Origin: Amaurobius ferox
Taxonomy: Eukaryota > Arthropoda > Arachnida > Araneae > Amaurobiidae
DNA length: 64,000 nucleotides
Assembly (NCBI GenBank): GCA_951213105.1
Contig: OX578145.1
Span: 121,953,925 to 122,017,924, forward strand
Direction of reading: 5' to 3'
Shown: one piece after another, positions 1-9,599 of the stretch
Numbering within the stretch: position 1 is the stretch's first letter
How the letters are laid out: every line of letters begins with the position of its first letter
Made by a program: the position numbers and the translations under genes
Notes under the pieces: generated by a model
Databases searched by the model: none
What the model was told of the DNA's origin: nothing
What the model saw: only the letters and a program-made list of their open reading frames with translations

Positions 1-1046
1 ACGTATTAGTCACTTTTGAAAATCGCAGGTTTGAAATATGAATTTAAATGGAAACTCTATCACCATGGTTTATTTTGCAAAGACTTACTCATCAGCGAAA
101 TGTATTAAGAAATCAAAATGGTGATTTAATTATCAGCATTTTATGAGAAGATTCTTTCTTATATCATGAAAAGTCATTTGACTCTGCAGTGGACACAGAT
201 GATGCCTTTAATTACCTGCTGGAATTTCTGAACTACCTTGAGCCACCTGGAATGACTTGTCATATCTTGATGTTAAAGAAAGGATCACCAATAATCCTTC
301 TGTGGAATCTGGACCCACCAAAACTATGCAATGGAACACGGCTCTGTGTTAAAAATATTTTACCAAACGGCATAGAAGCCAGGATATTAACGGAAATGGC
401 AAAAGGAGAGGACATATTCATACCTCGCATACCGTTGATACCAACCGACCTACCATTTAGCTTCAAACGAGTTCAGTTCCCAGTTAGAGTGGAATTTGCC
501 ATGACCATCGACAAAGCTCAAGGACAAACCTTTAAGTTTGCAGGCGTGAATTTAGAAAGTTCTTGCTTCTCTCATGGCCAATTGTATGTGGCATGCTCAA
601 GAGTAGAAACTTCACAAAATGTTTTAGCTCCGGGAGAAAAATCAAAAAATGTGGTTTACAAGCAAGCATTGCTATAAAACCTAACAAATTAGGATAATGA
701 CATTTAATTTGTTAACATTTGCATTGTTTCCTAGCGTTTAAGAGTCATTTTAGTTTTTCTTTCAAACTGTACATATTTCAAACTGTACATATTGACTGTA
801 CATCAATTGTGGGCACCTAATAATCACATTCCGAGACGCTGCCCGGAGGACCTAGCTGCGAAGGGCGTGCCGGAAGCAGCTATGATTTATATAATGCAAT
901 GATTTTTTTCTTACATAATCCAATGAAGTTACTTCTTTCACAATGAAAAAACAGTGTATAAGATTCACGGCTCTATGTGTTCCGGTGTAATTTTTATCAG
1001 AGTTTTGCATCGTAAATCCCGAGCAACGCCGGGTAATCGCTGCTAG
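1..1046 (+). mobile_element. Helitron, 3' part, with canonical 3' terminus
   Basis: The segment holds the C-terminal helicase coding region and about 370 bp of 3' non-coding sequence. It ends in the Helitron signature: a small CCCG/CGGG hairpin (1018-1033), then a short spacer and GCTGCTAG, with the terminal CTAG at 1043-1046 followed by a T. Helitrons transpose by a rolling-circle route using a Rep/helicase protein and insert between A and T. The 5' part lies outside the window. The ...CTGCTAG|T end matches the ends of the three short Helitrons elsewhere in the window, so it could belong to the autonomous family that mobilised them. Confidence 0.75.
147..677 (+). pseudogene. Helitron PIF1-type helicase, C-terminal fragment
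   Basis: The reading frame is open from a stop at 144-146 to the TAA at 675-677. It encodes the end of a PIF1-family superfamily-1B helicase as fused to Rep in Helitrons. Visible motifs are GSPIILLWNLDPPKLCNGTR, then MTIDKAQGQTF (motif V region), then HGQLYVACSRV (motif VI, with the arginine that contacts ATP). There is no convincing start ATG; the frame continues a protein whose upstream part is broken or outside the window. The product would unwind DNA during rolling-circle transposition. The upstream stop suggests a dead copy, although the last 176 codons are clean. Confidence 0.8.
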
Positions 1047-1569
1047 TATTAAAATAAATTAGATGTAAAAATGACTCAGTTGTATTACGCTTCAAAGCAG
1101 ATATGTATACTGCTAGCACAACTTTCAAAGATATAATTTATCTGAATAAAAGTGGAACATTCTACATTTTAAGCAAGCATGCACACAATTTTTCCATATA
1201 CTTTATAATTATTTTTAAATACATATTTTTAAATATAATATGAAAATACCGTGAAATATAATATTAAAAATTTATCAGAAATCACACTTAAAGGGCGCAA
1301 AGCTGCTCTAAAAAGGGGATTAAAAATATTTTCAAAATGAAAAGAGGTATGGAAGGATGCATTGTACCAAAAGATGGCCGGGGGTGTGTGTGACCCCCTC
1401 ACACCGGTTAAGCATGCTTTGTGTCGCGACAACACTCCCGGAGAGCCGGTACATTGCAAAATAGAATACGAAAGTATCAAGTTTTAAGATGAAAACCAGA
1501 CATTATACACAAACAAATATAAGAGAGAATTGTCGAGATCCAGCCATATCAAAAGTCACTAACAGTAAA

Positions 1570-1872
1570 TGTTTGAAATATAGCAAAATTAAACACACAT
1601 CCATAACAGAAGGTCTCTGTTTCACTTCCTTAAGACGTACAAAGGTTTAAAACAGGCCATAGCGCTTTCGAGCATAAGTATGCTCTTTATCAGTGGCTAT
1701 TTCCGTGTAGCCACTGATGAAGAGCATACTTATGCTCGAAAGCGCTATGGCCTGTTTTAAACTTTTGTACGTTTTAAGGAAGTGAAATAGAGACCTTCTG
1801 TTATGGATGTCTGTTTAATTTTGCTATTTTAACGTCAGACGTTATGCCAAATTATTTATTTGTTTGAAATAT
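1570..1872. mobile_element. 279-bp palindromic insertion with 12-bp target duplication
   Basis: Insertion 1582-1860 is flanked by TGTTTGAAATAT at 1570-1581 and 1861-1872. The opposite arm of the large inverted repeat (around 3549-3562) has only one copy and joins the flanks directly, so it is the empty site. The insert is an inverted repeat, arms about 1581-1699 and 1708-1826 with an 8-nt loop, followed by a 34-bp tail. It encodes nothing. It looks like a short non-autonomous retroelement derived from the inverted terminal structure of a Penelope-like element; the class is inferred from the hammerhead-like core and the 12-bp duplication. Confidence 0.65.
1708..1755 (+). ncRNA. Hammerhead-ribozyme-like core
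   Basis: CTGATGA (1714-1720) is followed by a self-complementary stem-loop (GAGCAT/ATGCTC, 1722-1737) and GAAA (1738-1741), the order of a hammerhead catalytic core around stem II. GCCA before the core can pair with TGGC at 1748-1751, just after a UA that could be the cleavage site, giving a short stem I. An extra A precedes stem II and stem III would be only GC/GC, so this is a non-canonical or decayed ribozyme. Penelope-like elements are known to carry minimal hammerheads. The mirrored copy on the other strand reads CTGATAA and so has lost one core base. Confidence 0.4.
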
Positions 1873-2100
1873 GTTCACTAGTATAAATGAGCAAAATTAC
1901 ATAGCTTCTACTTTAAGAAGACTTTAAATATTGACACTTAATATAACAATAATAACAAAGTCTATCTCTAAAACCATTTACCTCAATGACAGTTAATAGT
2001 ATCGTACATGTAGATGTACATCTTGCATACCGTATCATACAAGTTGAAGTAAATCTTCCATACCGTATTACACAATAGACCCTATTCAAGAGGTCCCATA

Positions 2101-2625
2101 TCAGATATCACTACGCTTTACCTGTGACAATCCAGTATGTATATTGCCATCAGTTCTATTTAAATATAATCGGTAACAATCGGTTACAGTTATTTTATAA
2201 AATTTGTAGATAATGTTACATAAAAAACACTTAGGAAAACCTTGTGAGATGGTGTTTTGTAGGAAACGAAAATCGCATAAATATCGATCTTCCTTTTTAC
2301 TGTTTATTCTCTGACTACGCATTAATTGTCCCAGTATAATATTTCTAAAAACATTTTTGTGCGTACATGAATTCCAGTTTATGATATAATTGATTTTGAA
2401 GTGGAAGTCGTTGCGTTTATCGTACAAACGGAAACCAGTAGAACCAGCTGGCTGTTTGTAAATTGTTAGATTCAGAAAATTGAGACTTTTGTTGATATTG
2501 TATGGAGTTTCAGCAAGATTTAAATGCTGTGGATAGAAACTAAAATCCATCTGATATGCTTCACATGGATACGCTATTAAATTATCGTCAACGTAGCGAA
2601 TGAACAGGATTTCGTTTAATATATG
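2101..2625 (-). pseudogene. Penelope-like reverse transcriptase fragment (left copy)
   Basis: The minus-strand frame shows the reverse-transcriptase C motif in LFIRYVDDNLIAYP, followed by a thumb-like region with FRNIILGQLMRSQR and FLCNIIYKF near the end. The same order (YVDD, then FRNII.LQ...R..R, then V.NII..F) occurs in the longer enzyme at 59951-60922, which places both in one family. Palm motifs A and B are absent. The frame runs on past the fragment into the adjoining SINE, giving a false N-terminus. Its mirror copy starts at 2840 on the other strand. Confidence 0.7.
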
Positions 2626-2836
2626 TTTTTCCCCCCAATGGCCAGGCATTGACCCTTTCATCTTCGTCTATACATCGGCCAGAACAGTGAACCTCCTAGC
2701 CGTCAAATGACGTTGCCCCAGCGCACCAGTGGGGGTGGGGACACATTGCGCCCAACAACACAAACATCCATGTCTTACGTGAGACTCGAACCCAGAACGT
2801 GGCAGCCGATCAATCGCTGGAAACGCTCGCCTTGAC
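2626..2836 (-). mobile_element. tRNA-derived SINE at the centre of the inverted repeat
   Basis: Read on the minus strand it begins with a tRNA-like stretch. A B box, GGTTCGAGTCT, lies at 2783-2793 and an A-box-like GGTCAAGGCGAGCG near 2822-2835. A GC-richer body with the inverted pair GTCAAATGAC follows. The SINE occupies nearly all the spacer between the arms of the 1.3-kb inverted duplication. RNA polymerase III would transcribe an intact copy. I saw no clear target duplication, because the flanks are the two inverted arms. Confidence 0.55.
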
Positions 2837-3808
2837 CATATATTAAACGAAATCCTGTTCATTCGCTACGTTGACGATATTTTAATAGCGTATCCATGTG
2901 AAGCATATCAGATGGATTTTAGTTTCTATCCACAGCATTTAAAACTTACTGAAACTCCATACAATGTCAACAAAAGTCAAAATTTTCTGGATCTAACAAT
3001 TTACAAACAGCCAGGTGGTTCTACTGGTTTCCGTTTGTACGATAAACGCAACGACTTCCACTTCAAAATCAATTATATCATAAACTGGAATTCATGTACG
3101 CACAAAAATGTTTTTAGAAATATTATACTGGGGCAATTAATGCGTAGTCAGAGAATAAACAGTAAAAAGGAAGATCGATATTTATGCGATTTTCGTTTCC
3201 TACAAAACACCATCTCACAAGGTTTTCCTAAGTGTTTTTTTATGTAACATTATCTACAAATTTTATAAAATAACTGTAACCGATTGTTACCGATTATATT
3301 TAAATAGAACTGATGGCAATATACATACTGGATTGTCACAGGTAAAACAGTGATACGGTATGGAAGATTTACTTCAACTTGTATGATACGGTATGCAAGA
3401 TGTACATCTACTTGTATGATACTATTAACTGTCATTGAAGTAAATGGTTTTAGAGATAAACTTTGCTATTATTGTTATATTAAGTGTCAATATTTAAAGT
3501 CTTCTTAAAGTAGAAGCTATGTTATTTTGCTCATTTATACTAGTGAACATAATTCAAACATTTACTGTTAGTGATTTTTGATATGGCTGGATTTCGACAA
3601 TTCTCTCTTATATTTGTTTGTGTATAATGTCTGGTTTTCATCTTAAAACTTGATACTTTCGTATTCTATTTTGCAATGTACCGGCTCTCCGGGAGTGTTG
3701 TCGCGACACAAAGCATACGTAACCGGGGTGAGGGGGTCACAACCCCCCGGCCATCTTTTGGTACAATGCATCCATCCACACCTCTTTTCATTTTGAAAAT
3801 ATTTTTAA
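2837..3808. repeat. Right arm of large inverted duplication (Penelope-like)
   Basis: Reverse complement of the left arm. The match runs from CATATATTAAACGAAATCC (2837) through the reverse-transcriptase fragment and the flank to about 3808 (CATTTTGAAAATATTTT). It lacks the palindromic insertion found in the left arm and so preserves the older arrangement. Confidence 0.85.
2840..3247 (+). pseudogene. Penelope-like reverse transcriptase fragment (right copy)
   Basis: Same fragment as the minus-strand copy, about 90% identical at protein level, with an intact IRYVDDILIAYP catalytic motif. One extra T in the run near 3235-3241 shifts the frame, so it ends in KCFFM instead of continuing to the NIIYKF motif. 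The left copy does not have this frameshift, so it arose after the duplication. Confidence 0.7.
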
Positions 3809-6800
3809 ATATAATATACATATACTTCAATTTGTATACTTGTAATCTATTTCATATCATATTTTATTTGCAATTGTTTTGTAGTTCAATTTGTTTTACG
3901 AAATTGACTTCATTAACAAAATTATTCTTTAATAAAATTTTTTAGCAATAAAACTATTCTAATTCGATTTCGTATTTTTCTTCATACATATTTTTAAAAT
4001 CTTCTGACACATAACACGTATAACAACTTCCCGTTCATCCTCGTCTTTAATAAAAGTTTAAAAAAAAAAAAGTACATTACATAGTTTAAACGATAAATCG
4101 CCAAATTATAAATATCCTTCTCCTCTTCGACCTACTGCATCTGCTTTATGTTGGTCACATTTCTAGCATGGGGAACATATGACCGCGCTCCCTCCATATC
4201 TCCATATATACTAACTCGTTGGGTGTTACCTCACTATGAGTAATGAAAACTGTGATCATTTGCATATCTCGCCTTGCTGTTTCCATTGCCTGATTTGCAT
4301 AAGGATACACCTACAACTTTATGGCGTTGCGATTTCAGTTGTGAGCAGCAATTTAAAATAATATACGAATCTATACTTATTTACAACCACTAAGAATTAT
4401 TTTAAAGTCCTTTAAATATCATTTTAGTTTGACCTGGTTCTTGGATTTTCATCAAGGTTGTGATTCGGCTTCTTTAAATTAAATTTAAGGTGACAGTTAT
4501 TGAAGCCAGCGTTAATAACAATCAAACTTTCCTCATATGATGACCATCAGAATATGAAAAATTAGTATAATATGTCTGACAAACTACATTGTCACGACAA
4601 AACCATAAAAGTTAATGAATATAGAATTCTTAGATTTAAAAATATTATGTCTTGTTTTACAACCTTTTATTTTACTTGATCTAGTGTTTGTCAGTATGAT
4701 TTAAATCTTTGAGGCTCCAACTAATCAGATCCCATTAATTAAAGTGACATGAAATTTTGTATGTCGTTGTCTTTTGCAGTAAATTTAAGTTTTCTTTTAT
4801 TTTGAGCCATATCGTGCTTGCCCGTTCTAGGTTCCCCATATGAATGTACTCGTTTATAGTGAATAACTCGAGATTCGGAGCATCTATAACGTAACAATTT
4901 AAAATATCGTTGTCTTCTGTGGTATATATTAATTTTTTTAATTAAAAACCTTATCGAATTAACCCATTCTGTGTTCGCCATAAGAATGTACTCGTTTATT
5001 GGGGGTATAACTCGAGAACCGGATTAGCTTGAAAGTCCAAATATGAAATATGGTTTTCTTTAATCCAATTAAGTTACATACAAACAATAAGAGCTGGTAC
5101 TTAAAAATCTACATTGTTTTCCTTTTACTTGTTGATTATTTCAATCAAGAAGAGAATATATCAAAGTATTATAAAAAAATAACGTTGCGGAAACATTAAA
5201 AGTAACTAATGTAACTTATGTGGAACTGTAGCCAACTTTTAAATCAATTGAATCACTCGACTCGCTGATTATTTAGAAAGACTACCTTCCTATGGTATCA
5301 TTAGCAAGATTGTCGCGTGTACACATATTTTCTTCTTCTTTTAATACATAGTTGAGGTAGTTTTGTCGGTTCAGCGGCGTAACGTGTACTATAACCTCTC
5401 TCGTCAGATATCGCACTTCATCGGTTTTAAAAGTACGATTTTCTGATGCTACAAATCCGATGATATCCATCACATGCTCGATAGGATTTAATTCGCAGTG
5501 GTACAGCGGTAAGGGGAGAATTGTATGTCCATGTTGCTCAGCAATTTAGTTTCAGTAGGATTCCCACTGTAACCTAACATTCTATACAAACGACAATCAT
5601 TCTATTTTCAGCATCTCTGTATGCCATGGGATGCTGTTGCTTAATAAACTTATCAAAAATGATAAAATTTATCCAAATCTGCCAATAATAATAAAGCGAA
5701 ATAATAATAAAGCGACATTTTATCAGTTATTTCTTTTTATTAGAAGCATTTTTTGTATAATTCGGGGATGTATCTGAGGTGAAATTTTCTTAAAATTTCA
5801 AATTCGTTTAAATTTTTATTGTGCGTATCTTTGATAGTTCTAATAATAGAAAATTCGATTGGAAATAAAGAAATTACTTTTAATTGTCTGAGAAACGATT
5901 TCAGTCTATTACAGGTTTTCCATACGTCTATTTTTCGCCAATGCCAAATCAATTAGTATCCGCCATTGAGGCGAACGAATACCAATATTGCACTTCACAT
6001 TATATGCAAAAAATATTTAAATTTTACGTTAAATATATTTTATTTACTCTCTCTATAAGTTTTGCAGTTGAAAAATTAAAAAAATTCTGCTTTAAACATT
6101 TTTCATCAACTTTTATGACGTATTATGTCTTTTAGCGGAAGATTACATCGCGTATCTTCTACTCCACTACAGATTAGGTGTTCGTCAAGTTTAGAACCGT
6201 TGAGAAAAATATTTTGATAATCCATTTTAAGCAATTTTAATTTGAAAAATTACCATCAAACGCAAGGCATTGATAAAACTCTGTACCATTTCCATTTACT
6301 CCCAAAATTTAACATTTTAGGGTTTAAAACACTTCACGTTGCCATTGATAAAAAAGAATAATTTAGTAATTTGCAAAAATCAATCAAAATACGCTTGCAA
6401 CAAAGGTACAGTGATTAAATTAAAAACCATCATTAAAACCTTGAAAACTTATTGATATGGATCGAACATTTAATATTTCGAAGGCTCCAAGGAACAGGCA
6501 TAAAAGATATATTTGCTGCAGATATAATACTGAAAAAATACCCATAGTTGTAAAGATCATGCGTTATTTGATAAAAAAAAAAGTAGCACTGAAATATGGT
6601 AGTCAAAAACAGGGCCAAAAATGCAGCGCTTGTCACGGTTTAGTGTATGTATATTACACAAAAATTTATGATGATATGAATGATCAAACTTCCTATGATC
6701 TTTCTAACTATGGGCATTTTTATATATCTGCATTTTGTGTTATATCTGCAGAAAATATGTTTTTATCCGTGTAACTTTGACATTCAAAATCTTAAATGTT

Positions 6801-7070
6801 TGACCAGATATCAATCATTTTTAACATATTCCAGCATAGTTGTAAAGAATTTATGACTTTGTTCACTCTGTTTGTCTGTCTGTCCGTTCGCACGATAACT
6901 GCCGTAAAAACGGCTTTATCAAAATCAAAATTTAGTATGTTGTGGAGACGATTTGTGGGACATATTGGAATATAAAAGAATAATATCACCCAATTAGTTT
7001 TGAATTTAACCCGGGTTAAAAAAAAACGAAATATACTGAACCATATCGGAACTAATTTTTTAAACATATT
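3809..7070. other. Intergenic, no gene recognised
   Basis: AT-rich sequence with only short uncoded frames. Two imperfect direct repeats, each with ATGAATGTACTCGTTTAT or a near match and a following ACTCGAG, lie at about 4838-4870 and 4984-5015. A GTCTGTCTGTCCGTTCGCACG block near 6874-6895 resembles motifs in the dispersed repeats of this window. Confidence 0.5.
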
Positions 7071-7242
7071 TTAAGTGGATTTAAAATTCACAAATTGCTT
7101 CGAAAATTTTAGGAAATATTCAAATTATCGCGTAAAATGGGTAAAAAATTTCATCTAAATATGTGAAGTAGTTTTTAAATAAAATTTTAAATAATAATTA
7201 CAACCGTATTATATGAAGGAATCACGTGACTCATCTAAAAAA

Positions 7243-8174
7243 AAATATATAATCTGATGTGGGCAACACATGACTTTCCTTATATAATGTAATGAATTTA
7301 CTACTTTTACAGTAAAAAAATAGGTTTTTCTTATAGTAGATACTAATATTATTTCCAAGATATTGAATTTTCGACAATTAGTCGTCATTTTCATTGATTT
7401 AGCGTCATTTTTATCCATTTGGTGAGATTTTCGTTAATTTGGCAACATTTCAAAAAGTCGCCAAGTTGGCGACATTCCGCCAAATTCGTCGCCAAAATCT
7501 CGCCAAGTGTTATGGACGAAGAAATAAGTTGTTCTTACAGCAGATAAATGACTATTGGCGTTCAAATACAAAAATATTAGTCAAAGTATCTTTTTTCATG
7601 AATGAAACGAGCTAGATCCACGAGAATGATGTCACCCAATGTATCGCATGGTATTACATATGAAAAGTGAACATGTTTCTCAATAGGAAATATTTTTGTT
7701 TCATATTATATGACTTTTTAATAATTTATTTGAAAAATGTGCAATAGCTCGAGAACGGTTTATGTTAGCGTTCTAAAATTTATGTCAATAGTTTTCTAAT
7801 GAAAAATTACATAAGAAATGTTTATTTGCGTAACTTTATTAGCGGTTTTGATTTTTTGACGATTTTTTCAAAATTTTATTCTAAAATTTAAGGCAGTTCT
7901 GTACATTCGATTACGTATAAAAACAATAGGCTTCCAGTGTTTACGGATTGTAATTTTTATACAAAATTTGGTTCAAATCGGTCCATTCGTTCGCCAGTTA
8001 TCGTCTCCACAGACTCACTGACACACACACACACATACATACAGACATCACTTCAGAAATGTTTGATTCGTGATCAGAGATGCTTGAAACGTGCTCTCCC
8101 GTCGAAAACTCGATTTCGAATTTTCGACCCCGTCACAATACTTTCCTTATACATTATGTATATAAGGAAAGTAA
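7243..8174 (-). mobile_element. DINE-like dispersed repeat, copy A
   Basis: In minus orientation it starts with a hairpin (ACTTTCCTTATA...TATAAGGAAAG, 8138-8174), then a GTGT-rich microsatellite (8015-8045 as CACACA), a series of TTGGCGA/TCGCCAA motifs (7455-7505), and ends with ATAAGGAAAGTCATGTGTTG and CACATCAGATT (7254-7290). The 5' ACTTTCCTTATA is the inverse of the TATAAGGAAAGT near the 3' end. A 5' inverted repeat, a central microsatellite, a 3' stem-loop and a T-rich junction are features of Helentron-derived DINE/HINE elements; that class is inferred. Confidence 0.55.
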
Positions 8175-8480
8175 TAACATCCATTTTCTTTCTCGCTAAG
8201 TCAAAATCGTGATTTTTAAGGACCCTTTATATTTATATTTAGTGCCGCATCCGTCGTAAAACATCTTTATTTGTGCATATTATCTGTGTATCTAAATTCT
8301 CTGGCTACGCAATTACAATATTTTTTATTTTAAATGATCATTGTTTGGAGATCTACAACGATCTACAGCGGAGCCTAATTATAAAATATGACAAATGTAA
8401 AGAAATCGAGTGACTGAATTGTATAGGAGTTGCTGATATTTTCTTTCAGGCAAAATTATTTAGCTCTGGAAACTAGAATA

Positions 8481-8949
8481 TCTATATAAATAAAATTGAA
8501 AATCGGTATATTTATCTGTGTATTTGTCTCATCATCACGGGAAAACAGCTGCACTGGATTGGTCATATTAATTAAAAAAACGCACTATTTAACCTTCCAT
8601 TGAAACAGCATTATGCAAACGATATTTGTTCAGCAAAATTATTTGAAAAAAAAAATGATATAAGGTTGCTAAATGACGGAATTGAACTCAGCGAGTTTAT
8701 ATTTGAAAAAAAAAATATATCATGTTGTTAACAAACGGAATTAAACTGAATTAGTTATTACAGCAGTAAATCTCTAAAAAACGGAATTAAACGAAGCGAG
8801 AACAGATATTCTTATACATCTTTTTAGGATAATTAAATTGAATATTTTAAAAAAAAATTTAGAATAACAATTTCTTTAAAGATATTATAGGAATTAGCAC
8901 ATAATTGAAATTTTAATTTCTTTTTATTATATATTTCGTACACTGCTAG
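8481..8949 (+). mobile_element. Non-autonomous Helitron (469 bp)
   Basis: It starts TCTATATAAATAAAATTGAA after an A (8480) and ends CTGCTAG (CTAG at 8946-8949) before a T (8950), the Helitron TC...CTRR layout with A/T target. The duplicated segment has the undisturbed target GGAATATAAGTGAT at 37740-37753, which fixes both ends to the base and excludes a target duplication. It has no coding capacity. Two longer relatives lie at 19119-19955 and 53513-54256. Confidence 0.88.
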
Positions 8950-9599
8950 TAAGTGATATGAATAAAATATTTATTGATTTTGCATCGAGACGCAGACAAT
9001 TTATATTTCGAGTATGTACGTCATTTGAATAAAGTTCATTTTGTTTAACTAGAATTGTCTTCTTCAATGAAGTTTGAAATTTTTTCGTATAATAAATTAT
9101 TAGAGCACTATAATAGTTTTAAAAATATCAATGCTGAATGTATCATATTTTAGAGATGTTTAAATAAAATTGCATTTCAGTTGGAAAGTGTTTCATCATT
9201 AATGCTTTATGAGTGATTCATCTTTCTTGTTATCGTCTTCATGACGGTTTTATATCACATATTATTTATGCGAAATTTGGACATATTGAGCTGCTACATT
9301 CTGTTACTGTATACACTCACCCTGTTATGTTGATACGATGCACTTGCAAAATTGCTTTACAACTTATAATACTTTATAAATTATTACAACATATTTGCCA
9401 ATGACATACAAACATAAATACAGCATTACACTGAAAAATTGTTGTAGTGTGGAGAACAAAAAACTTATGCTACATATTTTTCACAATAATTTTTTTACGC
9501 AAAGAAAATAGAACACGTTTTCAGATGCTTTTATGACCAGGGTTTGTTTAATATTTTCCCATTGTTCACTCCCTTGTCACCCTAAGCTGTGTCTGGTGT

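Larger units (their letters stand above)
1320..2625. repeat. Left arm of large inverted duplication (Penelope-like)
   Basis: This arm is the reverse complement of 2837-3808 with scattered mismatches. It includes a reverse-transcriptase fragment, an AT-rich flank, and an outer GC-richer block (1380-1460) that recurs inverted at 3676-3760. It is longer than its partner mainly because of a 279-bp insertion at 1582-1860. Confidence 0.85.
7071..9205. repeat. Duplicated segment, copy 1 (carries two later insertions)
   Basis: The flanks 7071-7235, 8190-8480 and 8950-9205 align in order with 37250-37985. Shared marks include AATTCACAAATTGCTTC at the start, a block ending CGCAATTACAATATTTTTTA, GTCATTTGAATAAAGTTCATTT, and AGTTGGAAAGTGTTTCAT at the end. 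Two pieces are absent from the other copy: a DINE-like repeat and a non-autonomous Helitron. No coding sequence was recognised; this could be a segmental duplication or an old unclassified element. Confidence 0.7.
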
